A stretch of 64,000 nucleotides of DNA from Winogradskyella bathintestinalis (GCF_030407435.1 NZ_JASDDK010000007.1:24983-88982), one strand, 5' to 3'; shown: positions 27,389-37,070, counted from the first letter of the stretch. Numbers and translations: made by a program. The notes: generated from the letters alone by a model not told the origin.

Positions 27389-27868
27389 TTAAAGATCTTT
27401 CGCAGAATCAAAAACCTTAGTTTTTAAATCTTCTTTATAATTTACTATTTTATCCAATATATTTTGATCTGAACTGCCTAATATTTGAGCAGCCAATATA
27501 CCTGCATTTTTTGCGCCATTAAGAGCAACCGTTGCTACAGGAACTCCGCCGGGCATCTGTAAAATAGACAAAACGGAATCCCAACCATCTATAGAATTGC
27601 TGCTTTTTACAGGCACTCCTATTATAGGAAGAGGAGATAAAGAGGCAACCATGCCTGGTAAATGTGCAGCACCACCAGCACCAGCAATAATAACTTTGAT
27701 GCCTCTAGTATGTGCATTTTTACTAAAATCGAATAATTTTTCAGGTGTACGATGTGCTGAAACGATATCAACTTCAACATCAATATCAAATTCTTTTAAT
27801 ATATCTATAGCGTCTTGCATTACTGGCATGTCGCTTTTACTTCCCATTATTACGGCTACTTTGCTCAT
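27389..27868 (-). CDS. purE: N5-carboxyaminoimidazole ribonucleotide mutase
   Basis: Class I PurE, which converts N5-CAIR (made by PurK) to CAIR in purine synthesis. The 159-residue protein has the GSKSDMPVM substrate motif near the N-terminus (about 9-17), the SAHRTPE loop (about 39-45) and the AGGAAHLPGM stretch. The length is normal. It lies 239 bp downstream of purK on the same strand, the usual PurK-PurE pairing, although the gap is larger than in a tight operon. Confidence 0.96.
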   Translation of the reverse strand: MSKVAVIMGSKSDMPVMQDAIDILKEFDIDVEVDIVSAHRTPEKLFDFSKNAHTRGIKVIIAGAGGAAHLPGMVASLSPLPIIGVPVKSSNSIDGWDSVLSILQMPGGVPVATVALNGAKNAGILAAQILGSSDQNILDKIVNYKEDLKTKVFDSAKDL

Positions 27869-28107
27869 TTTGTTGTGTTGATTAAATTTATAATCACGTT
27901 ATTAAAAATTCTAATTCTTTCAGTTAATTATCTACAATAATCAAAGTTAAGACAACTGACGTGTCATTGCGAATTTTTTTGAATCCATTAACAGTTTGTT
28001 CCTGCTTTAAAACTAATAATGGTTCAGTATTTTTAGCGATTTTATTTATATGAGAATTAAAATCAGAAACAATGATTGCATTTTTCACAATGCTTTTTGC
28101 ATAGTAA

Positions 28108-29262
28108 TTATTCACATATAACGGCAATACTCTTTTTTACTTTCTCAGCTACTTTACGAGCTACAGCAACATCTTTGTTCACAATGGTAACATGGCCCAT
28201 TTTTCTAAAAGGTCTCGTTTGTTTTTTACCATAAATATGAGGGGTGACACCTTCCATAGCTAAAATCTTATCTATATTTTTATAGACGACATCGCCTGTA
28301 TGGCCATCTGCGCCAACAAGATTAACCATTACACCAGCGACTTTACTTTTGGTGTCACCTAAAGGCAAACCTAATACGCATCTAATTTGCTGTTCAAATT
28401 GTGAAGTATAACTGGCCTCAATACTGTAGTGGCCAGAATTATGTGGTCTTGGAGCTACTTCGTTCACTAAAATATCATCATTTTCAGTTTGAAACATTTC
28501 AACCGCCAGTAAACCAACATGTTCAAATGCGGAAGCTACTTTTAATGCTACTGTTTCTGCTTTCTGAGAAATTGCATCAGGAATTCTAGCCGGACAAATT
28601 ACATATTCTACCTGATTGGCTTCGGGATGAAACTCCATCTCCACAACAGGATACGTTTTTACGTCACCAATTTCGTTTCTGGCAACGATCACCGCTAATT
28701 CATTTTTAAATGGAATTAATTTTTCCGTAATGCATTCCACATTAGGTAAATCGACTAAGTCATTTTCATTTCTAACGACTTTTACACCTGTACCATCATA
28801 ACCAAATCGTGCACTTTTCCATACAAAAGGAAAAACTAAATCACCATTATCGACAACTTTATTAATTTTAGACGAATCAGAAAATCGCATAAAATCTGCC
28901 GTTGGTATGTTATTGTCGCGATAAAATAATTTCTGAGTGGCCTTATTTTGAATAGTTCGTAAAGTTTTAGAAGATGGAAAAACTTTTACGTCTTGTTTCT
29001 CAAGTGTTTCTAAGGCATCAACATTGACATTTTCAATTTCAATAGTGAGTACATCAACGTTTTTGCCGAAGTTAATCACAGTGTCGTAATCCATTAAATC
29101 TCCTACGTTAAATTCATCGCAAGCCAATCGTGATGGTGCTTCAGGGCTAGGATCTAAAACACAGGTGTAAATATCGAATTTGCGCGTGTCGTATAGCATC
29201 ATTTTGCCCAACTGTCCGCCACCAAGAATGCCAAGTTTGAAATTTGAAGAAAAATAATTCAT
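28108..29262 (-). CDS. purK: N5-carboxyaminoimidazole ribonucleotide synthase
   Basis: An ATP-grasp enzyme that carboxylates AIR with bicarbonate and ATP in de novo purine synthesis; its product goes to PurE. The 384-residue protein starts with the dinucleotide-like LGILGGGQLGKMM motif, then shows the ATP-grasp parts (KSARFGYDGTGV and EMFQTENDDILVNEVAPRPHNSGHY in pieces) and ends in the PurK C-terminal domain with PHIYGKKQTRPFRKMGHVT. It is followed by purE on the same strand. Confident assignment. Confidence 0.96.
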   Translation of the reverse strand: MNYFSSNFKLGILGGGQLGKMMLYDTRKFDIYTCVLDPSPEAPSRLACDEFNVGDLMDYDTVINFGKNVDVLTIEIENVNVDALETLEKQDVKVFPSSKTLRTIQNKATQKLFYRDNNIPTADFMRFSDSSKINKVVDNGDLVFPFVWKSARFGYDGTGVKVVRNENDLVDLPNVECITEKLIPFKNELAVIVARNEIGDVKTYPVVEMEFHPEANQVEYVICPARIPDAISQKAETVALKVASAFEHVGLLAVEMFQTENDDILVNEVAPRPHNSGHYSIEASYTSQFEQQIRCVLGLPLGDTKSKVAGVMVNLVGADGHTGDVVYKNIDKILAMEGVTPHIYGKKQTRPFRKMGHVTIVNKDVAVARKVAEKVKKSIAVICE

Positions 29263-29488
29263 ATGTATTTCCCACGAAAACGGGATTTTTTTTAGTTAGA
29301 TTAATGTTCTTTTCTCGATTTTCGATAGATCGAAAAAATATAAAAAACTTAATTAATTATGATGAAAATTTGTGCTTTTCAACAACAAAAATAAGGTAAA
29401 AATGAGACAACCTTAGAAATTCGTAAATCAAAAAACGACCAATCGTCAATCAAAATGTTTATCTTCGCCATTCTAAAATAAAAATAAA

Positions 29489-30598
29489 GTGATTAAGCTT
29501 CACGATTTATACTTCAAACCTTTCATTTCAGAACAAGAAATAGATACTGCTGTCCAAAAAATGGTTGATAGCATTGCTGATGATTTAGGAGATGAAGTAC
29601 CTGTTTTTGTTGGGATTTTGAATGGTTCCTTTATGTTAGTGAGCGATTTTGTAAAGAAATATCCGAAGCCTTGTGAAGTCACATTTATAAAATTAGCATC
29701 TTATGAAGGTGTTAAATCCACTGAAGATATTCAACGTTTAATTGGGTTGACGCAAGATTTAACCGGAAGAACGGTTGTTATTTTAGAAGACATTATAGAT
29801 TCAGGCAAAACATTAGAAGAAGTACATCGTATTTTTGAAAATGAAAATGTTAAACAATTGCTTATCGCGACCTTGTTTTACAAACCTGAAGCTTACGATA
29901 AAGATTTTAAACTTCATTACGTTGGTATGGAGATTCCTAATAAGTTCATCGTTGGCTACGGCTTGGATTACGATGGATTAGGGCGAGATTTACCAGACGT
30001 TTATCAATTAAAAACCACACAACACATGACAAACTTAGTGCTATTTGGTCCTCCAGGTGCAGGTAAAGGAACACAAGCTAATTATTTAAAAGAAAAATAC
30101 GATTTAATTCATATTTCAACAGGTGATGTTTTTAGATTTAATATTAAAAACGAAACGGCATTGGGAATGTTAGCCAAGTCATATATGGATAAAGGAGAAT
30201 TAGTGCCAGATCAAGTGACTATAGAGATGTTAAATAAAGAAGTAGAGAAAAATGCCGGTGCCAATGGTTTTATTTTCGATGGTTTTCCAAGAACCAATGG
30301 ACAAGCCAAAGCGTTAGATAAATTAATGGACAGTAAAGATTCTCAAATTAATGCCATGGTAGCGCTCGAAGTTGATGATAATGTTTTGGTTAAACGTTTG
30401 CTCGAAAGAGGAAAAACTAGTGGAAGAGCGGACGATGCTGATGAAAAAATCATTAGAAACCGAATTAAGGAGTATTACAATAAAACGGCGATCTTAAAAG
30501 ACTATTACGCAGCACAAGATAAGTATTTTGGGGTTGATGGGGTAGGGAGTATTGAAGATATTACAGAGCGTTTAAGTGCTGTAATAGATAAACTCTAA
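29489..30598 (+). CDS. Hypoxanthine phosphoribosyltransferase-adenylate kinase fusion
   Basis: One open frame joins two purine enzymes. Residues 1-179 are a hypoxanthine-guanine phosphoribosyltransferase with the PRPP motif ILEDIIDSGKT, which makes IMP/GMP from free bases. Residues 180-369 are a short-form adenylate kinase with the P-loop LFGPPGAGKGTQ and the motif FDGFPRT. The kinase has no zinc LID Cys cluster. The start is GTG (29489), because the frame is closed by TAA 15 bp upstream, and it gives the normal HPRT N-terminus. The junction Met (ATG at 30026) is a natural adenylate kinase start, so separate translation is also possible. Such fusions are known in Flavobacteriaceae, as far as I recall. 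Confidence 0.92.
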   Translation: MIKLHDLYFKPFISEQEIDTAVQKMVDSIADDLGDEVPVFVGILNGSFMLVSDFVKKYPKPCEVTFIKLASYEGVKSTEDIQRLIGLTQDLTGRTVVILEDIIDSGKTLEEVHRIFENENVKQLLIATLFYKPEAYDKDFKLHYVGMEIPNKFIVGYGLDYDGLGRDLPDVYQLKTTQHMTNLVLFGPPGAGKGTQANYLKEKYDLIHISTGDVFRFNIKNETALGMLAKSYMDKGELVPDQVTIEMLNKEVEKNAGANGFIFDGFPRTNGQAKALDKLMDSKDSQINAMVALEVDDNVLVKRLLERGKTSGRADDADEKIIRNRIKEYYNKTAILKDYYAAQDKYFGVDGVGSIEDITERLSAVIDKL

Positions 30599-30619
30599 AT
30601 TATAGCGTACGCAGAAATT

Positions 30620-30646
30620 TCATCATGTATATTTATTACATGATGA
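30620..30646. repeat. Perfect inverted repeat between adk and obgE
   Basis: A 10-bp perfect stem (TCATCATGTA at 30620-30629 with TACATGATGA at 30637-30646) has a 7-nt loop and no T tail, so it may be an mRNA structure rather than a terminator. Confidence 0.6.
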
Positions 30647-30678
30647 GAGAATAGAATAAGATTTTAACTTAAAAGAGA

Positions 30679-30692
30679 CCCACTTTTGTGGG
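30679..30692 (+). promoter_or_regulatory. Short hairpin in the obgE leader
   Basis: CCCAC pairs with GTGGG across a TTTT loop (30679-30692), eight bases before the obgE ATG at 30701. It could affect ribosome access; this is inferred. Confidence 0.4.
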
Positions 30693-30700
30693 CAGTGAAC

Positions 30701-31699
30701 ATGACAGAGGGTAACTTCGTAGACTACGTAAAAATGCACGTGACTTCCGGAAATGGAGGAAAAGGCTCATCGCATTTACATCGCGAAAAATATATAGCTA
30801 AAGGGGGACCAGATGGAGGTGATGGTGGTCGAGGTGGTCATGTTATTCTTCGTGGTAATTCTAATCTTTGGACATTGATTCATTTAAAATTCAAACGCCA
30901 TATTAGAGCTGGCCATGGAGCACATGGAAGTTCTGGAAGAAGTACCGGAGCCGATGGTGAAGATATGTATGTAGATGTCCCATTGGGAACTGTGGTTCGG
31001 GATTCTGAAACAAATAATATTTTATTTGAAATTACAGAAGATGGCGAAGAAAAAATTGTAGTTGAAGGAGGCATGGGAGGACGAGGAAACTGGCACTTTA
31101 AGAGCTCAGTAAATCAAACCCCAAGATATGCACAACCGGGTATTCCACTTGAAGAAAAAGATATTACATTAGAGCTTAAAGTTTTAGCCGATGTAGGATT
31201 AGTTGGGTTTCCTAATGCAGGAAAGTCGACTTTATTGTCTGTCTTAACCTCTGCAAAGCCAAAAATTGCAGATTATGAGTTTACCACTTTAAAGCCTAAT
31301 TTAGGCATCGTGGAGTATCGTGATTTCCAATCTTTTGTTATGGCGGATATTCCGGGTATTATTGAAGGTGCCGCAGAAGGTAAAGGTTTAGGGTATTACT
31401 TTTTAAGGCATATCGAACGCAATTCAATTCTTTTATTCTTAATTCCTGCGGATGCCAAAGATATTGTGGAACAATATAAGATTTTAGAAGACGAATTAAG
31501 ACGTTATAATCCCGAAATGTTAGATAAGGAAAGATTGGTCTGTATCTCAAAATCTGATATGTTAGATGAGGAACTTAAAACTGAAATATCAACAATCTTA
31601 AAGAAAGATTTAAAAGCTGATTTTATGTTTATTTCTTCTGTAGCACAACAAGGCTTAACTGAGTTAAAAGATAAGCTTTGGAGGTTGTTGAATGATTAA
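30701..31699 (+). CDS. obgE: GTPase ObgE/CgtA
   Basis: An essential ribosome-assembly and stress GTPase, 332 residues. The Gly-rich Obg domain is at the N-terminus (about 1-157, [16 protein letters not shown] and [11 protein letters not shown]). The G domain follows with G1 [10 protein letters not shown]3 DIPG and G4 ISKSD. It lacks the C-terminal OCT extension of some Obg proteins. An in-frame TTG 15 bp upstream exists, but the ATG at 30701 gives the standard [10 protein letters not shown] start. It follows adk, as in many Bacteroidota. Confidence 0.97.
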   Translation: MTEGNFVDYVKMHVTSGNGGKGSSHLHREKYIAKGGPDGGDGGRGGHVILRGNSNLWTLIHLKFKRHIRAGHGAHGSSGRSTGADGEDMYVDVPLGTVVRDSETNNILFEITEDGEEKIVVEGGMGGRGNWHFKSSVNQTPRYAQPGIPLEEKDITLELKVLADVGLVGFPNAGKSTLLSVLTSAKPKIADYEFTTLKPNLGIVEYRDFQSFVMADIPGIIEGAAEGKGLGYYFLRHIERNSILLFLIPADAKDIVEQYKILEDELRRYNPEMLDKERLVCISKSDMLDEELKTEISTILKKDLKADFMFISSVAQQGLTELKDKLWRLLND

Positions 31700-31715
31700 T
31701 GTTTCATCTTAAACT

Positions 31716-32429
31716 ATGAAAACATATCTGAAAAATCTGGTAGAACTCAACGATACCAAACAAAGTAAACGTTTTGCCTATTTTATTCAGTTTTTAATAA
31801 TTTTTTCGGTAGTAACTTTTTCAATTGAAACCTTACCAGATTTACAACCTCAAACTAGAATAGTTTTAAATACCATTGAAGCATTTTGCGTAGTCATTTT
31901 TACATTTGAATATTTAGCTCGGATTTATGTCGCCGATAATAAACCAAAATTCATTTTTAGTTTCTTCGGCATTATAGATTTTTTGGCTATTCTACCGTTT
32001 TATTTAGCCTTTGGTATCGATTTACGTTCCTTACGTTTGCTTAGAATGTTTAGGTTATTTAGATTGTTCAAATTGGTGCGCTATAACAAAGCGATGCGGC
32101 ATTTTGCAAATGCTATGATAGTGGCGAAGGAACAAATTATCTTATTTATGATTATAACCTTAATGCTTATATATTTTGCGGCAGTAGGTATTTATTATTT
32201 CGAAAATGCCGCTCAACCAGAACATTTTACTTCAATTTTCGACAGTCTCTGGTGGTCTATTGTAACCTTAACCACGGTAGGATATGGTGATGTATATCCC
32301 ATAACAGTTGGAGGACGCATTTTTACTTTTTTTATATTGTTAATAGGTTTAGGTGTTGTAGCTATTCCAACAGGTATTATTTCGTCTTCATTGACTAAAG
32401 CCGTTGAGCCTAATGAGAAGAAAAATTAG
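31716..32429 (+). CDS. Voltage-gated-like potassium channel
   Basis: A 237-residue ion transporter with six predicted transmembrane helices. The fourth is Arg-rich (LRLLRMFRLFRLFKLVRY), like a voltage sensor. The pore loop carries the K+ selectivity filter TVGYGD. It is 16 bp downstream of obgE and could be read through from it. There is no large cytoplasmic RCK domain, so it is a small channel of the Kv/KvAP type rather than a Trk partner. K+ conduction is inferred from the filter. Confidence 0.88.
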   Translation: MKTYLKNLVELNDTKQSKRFAYFIQFLIIFSVVTFSIETLPDLQPQTRIVLNTIEAFCVVIFTFEYLARIYVADNKPKFIFSFFGIIDFLAILPFYLAFGIDLRSLRLLRMFRLFRLFKLVRYNKAMRHFANAMIVAKEQIILFMIITLMLIYFAAVGIYYFENAAQPEHFTSIFDSLWWSIVTLTTVGYGDVYPITVGGRIFTFFILLIGLGVVAIPTGIISSSLTKAVEPNEKKN

Positions 32430-32511
32430 GTTGATTTTGACTTCATTAATTTTTAATTAGCACAATATTCATGAATTTGTAACTGATTTTTTTTATTTTT
32501 AAAATAAAAAG

Positions 32512-33033
32512 ATGAAACATTTAAAATTCCTTTTCGTACTATTTTTTATGACTTCTTGCGGAAGTACTGTACACTATGACTATGAAAAATCGACCAATTT
32601 TAACAACTATAAAAGTTACAATTATTTCGATAACATGAAAACGGGTCTGAGTGAATTAGACACCAAGCGCTTAATTAGGGCTATGGATGCTAAACTCAAA
32701 AATATGGGGTTATCAAAATCAGAAAATCCTGAATTTTTCATTGATATTCAAAGTCAGGACATCCATAGCCGAAACAACAGTAATGTTGGTATTGGCGTTG
32801 GTGGAGGCGGAGGACGTGTTGGAGGTGGTGTCTCAATTGGAATCCCTGTAGGTCAGCGCAATAACAACCGAGAAATAATGATTGATTTTGTTGATAAATC
32901 GAATGGTGAGCGCTTGTTTTGGCAAGCTATTGCAGAGAGTAGTTACAACCCTAATGCAACACCAGAAATACGTGCAGCACAATTTGAGAAAATAGTTGAA
33001 AAAGTTTTTTCGAAATATCCACCAGAACAATAG
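32512..33033 (+). CDS. DUF4136-domain lipoprotein
   Basis: A 173-residue lipoprotein (MTSCGST lipobox near residue 15) with a single DUF4136 domain, recognised from the STNFNNYKSYNYF start and the internal IGVGVGGGGGRVGGGVSIG glycine-rich turn. The domain is common in Bacteroidota and Proteobacteria periplasmic lipoproteins, but has no known function. Its neighbours (ion channel, DinB) give no hint. Confidence 0.75.
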   Translation: MKHLKFLFVLFFMTSCGSTVHYDYEKSTNFNNYKSYNYFDNMKTGLSELDTKRLIRAMDAKLKNMGLSKSENPEFFIDIQSQDIHSRNNSNVGIGVGGGGGRVGGGVSIGIPVGQRNNNREIMIDFVDKSNGERLFWQAIAESSYNPNATPEIRAAQFEKIVEKVFSKYPPEQ

Positions 33034-33138
33034 ACGATTTTAGCTGTAAATAGCAGATTCAATTTGCATTAATTTCTTGGTATTTTTAAAGTTTAGTGCT
33101 GTTTTGGGTTATACTAGATAAACATAAATCAGAAAGCC

Positions 33139-33693
33139 ATGAAAATTAAAATCCAAATTCTATTTGTAATTACAAGTTTATTTACGTCCGCTTTATTTGC
33201 ACAATACGAAATAAAACCGCCAGAAGGGTATTCTCAAAATATAGGTAATATGGTCGCAATGCTCGATAATTTGAAAGAACGCGTGGTGCATTTAGTGGAT
33301 GGATTAGACCAAGATGGCACCGATTTTCTTTTAGATGAAAATGCCAATCGCATAGGTGCCATAATTTATCATTTAGCGGCTACGGAAGCTTATTATCAAT
33401 CTTATACTTTTGAAGGGAGAGCGTTTAATAAAGATGAAAAAAAACGATGGGCAACGGCCTTAAGTCTTGGTGAAAAAGCCAGAGAAGAATTTATAGGGCA
33501 ACCAATATCTTTCTACCTCAAGATTTTCGATGAGGTAAGGCAAAACACAAAACAACTTTTAAAAACTAAAGACGATGCTTGGTTTGCTGAAGTTAATGGT
33601 GGCATGAGTAACCATTGGGCTTGGTTTCACGTTATGGAACACCAAGCCAATCACATGGGACAATTGGCTTTAATTACAAAACGGGTAAAATAG
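33139..33693 (+). CDS. Secreted DinB-like protein
   Basis: A 184-residue protein with a signal peptide (cut after about residue 21, ALFAQ) and a DinB-like four-helix bundle. The family's metal-binding His residues appear in IIYHLAATEAYYQ and MEHQANHMGQ. DinB-like proteins include bacillithiol- and mycothiol-dependent transferases, but a secreted form would have a different role. Function is unknown. Confidence 0.65.
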   Translation: MKIKIQILFVITSLFTSALFAQYEIKPPEGYSQNIGNMVAMLDNLKERVVHLVDGLDQDGTDFLLDENANRIGAIIYHLAATEAYYQSYTFEGRAFNKDEKKRWATALSLGEKAREEFIGQPISFYLKIFDEVRQNTKQLLKTKDDAWFAEVNGGMSNHWAWFHVMEHQANHMGQLALITKRVK

Positions 33694-33776
33694 TTGAGTT
33701 TACGGTTATAGATTCGACACCATCAATTTTATCATTTTCATAACATTTCAAAATTTCAAGTTCTATTCCTGTTTTG

Positions 33777-33784
33777 TAAATTTG
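33777..33784 (+). promoter_or_regulatory. Putative -7 element for the SDR gene
   Basis: TAAATTTG matches TAnnTTTG, 23 bp upstream of the ATG at 33808. No clear -33 TTG is seen. Confidence 0.4.
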
Positions 33785-33807
33785 GATAGAACCAAAAAAG
33801 AGAAAAC

Positions 33808-34533
33808 ATGAAAGATTTAAAAGGAAAAGTAGCGTTAATAACGGGTGGTACAAAAGGAATTGGCTACGGAGTGGCTGAAGCGTTACTCAGACAAGGATTA
33901 AAAGTAGTAATTACCAGTCGTGATGAAAATGCGGCCAATGAAGCTGCTGATTCGTTAGCCTCAAAAACAAATAGTAAAGGTGCTGTAATCGGAGTGCAAG
34001 CAGATGTTAGGCGACTCGACAGTCAGAAAGAAGCTGTAAATCAGGCTTTGAGCACCTTTGGACAATTGGATATCGTGATAGCCAATGCAGGGCTCGGCCA
34101 TTTTGGAAGCATTGAAGAGTTAACTGTAGAACAATGGAATGACGTCATTGATACTAATCTTTCAGGTGTTTTTAATTCCATTAAAGCTAGTGTAGATGCA
34201 TTAAAAGAATCCAAAGGTTATTATATTACAATTTCTAGTTTAGCAGGTACAAATTTCTTTGCTGGTGGTTCCGCATATAACGCGAGCAAATTTGGAGTTA
34301 CCGGATTTACACAAGCTGTGATGTTAGATTTAAGACAGTATGGCGTGAAAGTTAGTACCATTATGCCAGGTTCGGTTTCTACACATTTCAATGGGAATGA
34401 GCCAAGTGATAAAGGAGCATGGAAAATTCAGATTGAGGATATGGGCGAATTGGTTGTCGATTTATTAAAAATGAATCCAAGGACTTTACCAAGTAAAATT
34501 GAAATACGGCCAACGACTCCACCTAGTAAATAA
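33808..34533 (+). CDS. Short-chain dehydrogenase/reductase (SDR)
   Basis: A classical 241-residue SDR with TGGTKGIG (12-19), NAG (92-94), a catalytic Ser in the ISSLAG loop (about 143-144) and YNASK (Y157, K161). It resembles FabG-type and 3-ketoacyl reductases, but does not sit in a lipid cluster. The cofactor is probably NADP(H), judged by the Arg (R38) after the second beta strand. The substrate is unknown. Confidence 0.88.
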   Translation: MKDLKGKVALITGGTKGIGYGVAEALLRQGLKVVITSRDENAANEAADSLASKTNSKGAVIGVQADVRRLDSQKEAVNQALSTFGQLDIVIANAGLGHFGSIEELTVEQWNDVIDTNLSGVFNSIKASVDALKESKGYYITISSLAGTNFFAGGSAYNASKFGVTGFTQAVMLDLRQYGVKVSTIMPGSVSTHFNGNEPSDKGAWKIQIEDMGELVVDLLKMNPRTLPSKIEIRPTTPPSK

Positions 34534-34673
34534 TATGTGATGATTTGTTCCAGGACGACTTCAGTTTTAGTCATAATTTAAAAATCAGTGGTAACGATAG
34601 TTAGCAACTGTAAACTCATACTAGGGCGAAAAACTAATTCAAAAACCAAGTCATAATTTCCTCATAAATTCAT

Positions 34674-34681
34674 AAATTTGC
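34674..34681 (+). promoter_or_regulatory. Putative -7 element for ffh
   Basis: TAAATTTG matches TAnnTTTG, 57 bp upstream of the ffh ATG (34739), leaving a leader of about 50 nt. Confidence 0.45.
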
Positions 34682-34738
34682 AACCTATTAAAATTTTGTG
34701 GCCTGCTCAATGCGGACTGCGAACAGAAGACTAAAAAC

Positions 34739-36070
34739 ATGTTTAATAATTTAAGTGATAAGTTAGATAAAGCGTTACACGTACTAAAGGGGCATGGAAG
34801 CATTACTGAAGTTAATGTTGCAGAAACTTTAAAAGAAGTAAGACGTGCGCTTTTAGATGCCGATGTTAACTTTAAAACCGCCAAAGAATTTACCGTTCGA
34901 GTAAAGGAAAAAGCACTAGGCCAAGATGTATTAACGACTTTGCAACCAGGTCAGTTAATGGTAAAACTCGTTAAAGACGAGTTAACCGAACTTATGGGTG
35001 GTGATGCGGAAGGCATCAATCTATCTGGCAATCCAAGTGTGATTCTAATGTCTGGTTTACAAGGGTCTGGTAAAACAACATTTTCTGGTAAACTGGCTAA
35101 TTATTTAAAAAATAAAAAAACCAAAAAACCTTTATTGGTAGCTTGTGATGTTTATCGTCCTGCTGCAATCGATCAATTACATGTTGTTGGTGAGCAGATA
35201 GGCGTTGAGGTATTTAGTGATAGAGGTAATAATGATCCTGTTGCCATTTCGCAAGCAGGTATAGCACACGCTAAAGCTAATGGTTACAATGTGGTGATTA
35301 TAGATACTGCTGGTCGTTTAGCTGTAGATGAGGCTATGATGACTGAAATTTCTAATATTCATAAAGCCATTCAGCCACAAGAAACCTTATTTGTGGTCGA
35401 CTCCATGACCGGTCAAGATGCTGTTAATACAGCAAAAGCCTTCAATGATATTTTAAATTTTGATGGTGTTATCCTTACTAAATTAGATGGTGATACACGT
35501 GGTGGTGCTGCGATATCAATTAAATCGGTAGTTAATAAGCCAATTAAATTTATTGGTACGGGTGAAAAGATGGAAGCGATTGATGTTTTCTATCCTTCTC
35601 GTATGGCAGATCGTATTTTGGGAATGGGTGATGTGGTTTCGCTTGTTGAACGTGCACAAGAACAGTTCGATGAAGAAGAGGCAAGAAAATTACAAAAGAA
35701 GATTGCCAAAAACCAATTTGGGTTTGATGATTTCTTGAAGCAAATTCAGCAAATCAAGAAAATGGGTAATATGAAAGATCTTGTCGGCATGATTCCTGGA
35801 GCAGGAAAAATGATGAAAGATATTGATATTGATGATGATGCTTTTAAAGGCATCGAAGCTATTATTCACTCTATGACACCAGAAGAACGTGCTAATCCAT
35901 CCGTGATTAATTCTAGTCGTAAAAAACGAATAGGAAAAGGTTCTGGAACTTCAGTTCAAGAAGTGAATCAGCTCTTGAAGCAATTTACACAAATGAGTAA
36001 GATGATGAAAATGATGCAAGGTGGAGGCGGAAAACGTATGATGCAGATGATGCAGAATATGCCAAAGTAA
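34739..36070 (+). CDS. ffh: Signal recognition particle protein Ffh
   Basis: The SRP54-type GTPase that binds 4.5S RNA and the signal peptides of nascent membrane proteins. The 443-residue protein has the NG domains (G1 GLQGSGKTT, DTAGRL, and TKLDGDTRGGAA) and the Met-rich M domain at the C-terminus (from about residue 330, ending QGGGGKRMMQMMQNMPK). The 4.5S RNA gene was not found within the window. Confident assignment. Confidence 0.97.
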   Translation: MFNNLSDKLDKALHVLKGHGSITEVNVAETLKEVRRALLDADVNFKTAKEFTVRVKEKALGQDVLTTLQPGQLMVKLVKDELTELMGGDAEGINLSGNPSVILMSGLQGSGKTTFSGKLANYLKNKKTKKPLLVACDVYRPAAIDQLHVVGEQIGVEVFSDRGNNDPVAISQAGIAHAKANGYNVVIIDTAGRLAVDEAMMTEISNIHKAIQPQETLFVVDSMTGQDAVNTAKAFNDILNFDGVILTKLDGDTRGGAAISIKSVVNKPIKFIGTGEKMEAIDVFYPSRMADRILGMGDVVSLVERAQEQFDEEEARKLQKKIAKNQFGFDDFLKQIQQIKKMGNMKDLVGMIPGAGKMMKDIDIDDDAFKGIEAIIHSMTPEERANPSVINSSRKKRIGKGSGTSVQEVNQLLKQFTQMSKMMKMMQGGGGKRMMQMMQNMPK

Positions 36071-36176
36071 AAGTTGACATTGTTTTATTAACGGCCAATT
36101 TATTTTTAGTAATTAAAATATAATCATATACAGCTTTGCACCTTAGCGTCTTTGCGAGAAAACATTAACCAAAAGC

Positions 36177-37064
36177 ATGACAATTTTAGACGGAAAAAAA
36201 GTAAGTAACGACATAAAAAACGAAATTAAAGCTGAAGTCGATAAGATGAAAGCGAATGAGGAAAAGGTTCCTCATTTAGCCGCTGTTATTGTTGGTAATG
36301 ATGGAGCGAGTTTAACTTATGTTGGAAGTAAAGTGAGGGCATGCGAACGTGTTGGGTTCGAATCTACGATGGTGCGTTTATCAAACACTACAAGTGAAAT
36401 AGAGCTATTAGATAAGATTGACGAATTAAATAATAACGATGATATTGATGGTTTTATCATTCAATTGCCATTGCCACCTCAGATAAATACACAAAAGGTG
36501 TTAATGGCTGTGGATCCTAATAAAGATGTGGATGGATTTCATCCTATGAATTTTGGGAAAATGGCTTTAGATATGTCTACTTTTATTCCGGCAACTCCAT
36601 TCGGAATTTTAGAATTACTAGATCGTTATGGCGTTGAGACCAAAGGAAAACATACTGTGGTTATCGGTCGCTCACATATTGTAGGGCGTCCTATGAGTAT
36701 CTTGATGGGGAGAAAAGGTTTCCCTGGGAATTCAACAGTGACCTTAACACATAGTCATACCAAAAATATAACACAAATTACATCACAAGCTGATATTATA
36801 ATTTCAGCTTTAGGTATTCCGAAGTTTTTAAAAGCAGAAATGGTAAAGGATGATGTAGTGGTAATTGACGTTGGTATTACTAGAGTTTTAGACGATTCTG
36901 AAAAAGGGTACTATATTACGGGTGACGTAGATTTTGATAAGGTGAGTGAAAAGGCGAGTTATATAACACCAGTTCCAGGTGGAGTTGGTCCTATGACTAT
37001 TGCAATGTTATTGAAAAACACGTTATTGGCTAGAGAACAACATCGAAAGAATAATAGGTTTTAA
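36177..37064 (+). CDS. folD: Bifunctional methylenetetrahydrofolate dehydrogenase/cyclohydrolase
   Basis: FolD interconverts 5,10-methylene- and 10-formyl-tetrahydrofolate for purine and formate metabolism. The 295-residue protein has the YVGSKVRACERVG substrate region with a catalytic Lys, IQLPLPPQI, the NAD(P) site VIGRSHIVGRPM, and the C-terminal PVPGGVGPMT. A 13-base leader-like tract (CTTTGCACCTTAG) in the upstream region is described as a finding. The next gene starts 6 bp downstream. Confidence 0.96.
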   Translation: MTILDGKKVSNDIKNEIKAEVDKMKANEEKVPHLAAVIVGNDGASLTYVGSKVRACERVGFESTMVRLSNTTSEIELLDKIDELNNNDDIDGFIIQLPLPPQINTQKVLMAVDPNKDVDGFHPMNFGKMALDMSTFIPATPFGILELLDRYGVETKGKHTVVIGRSHIVGRPMSILMGRKGFPGNSTVTLTHSHTKNITQITSQADIIISALGIPKFLKAEMVKDDVVVIDVGITRVLDDSEKGYYITGDVDFDKVSEKASYITPVPGGVGPMTIAMLLKNTLLAREQHRKNNRF

Positions 37065-37070
37065 CTTTCT

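Noticed and set aside
27924..28127. Open frame of 67 codons on the minus strand between purK and purE
   Set aside because: It begins at a TTG, has no internal ATG and no recognised motif, and overlaps purK by 20 bp. It looks like an open stretch in A+T-rich DNA.
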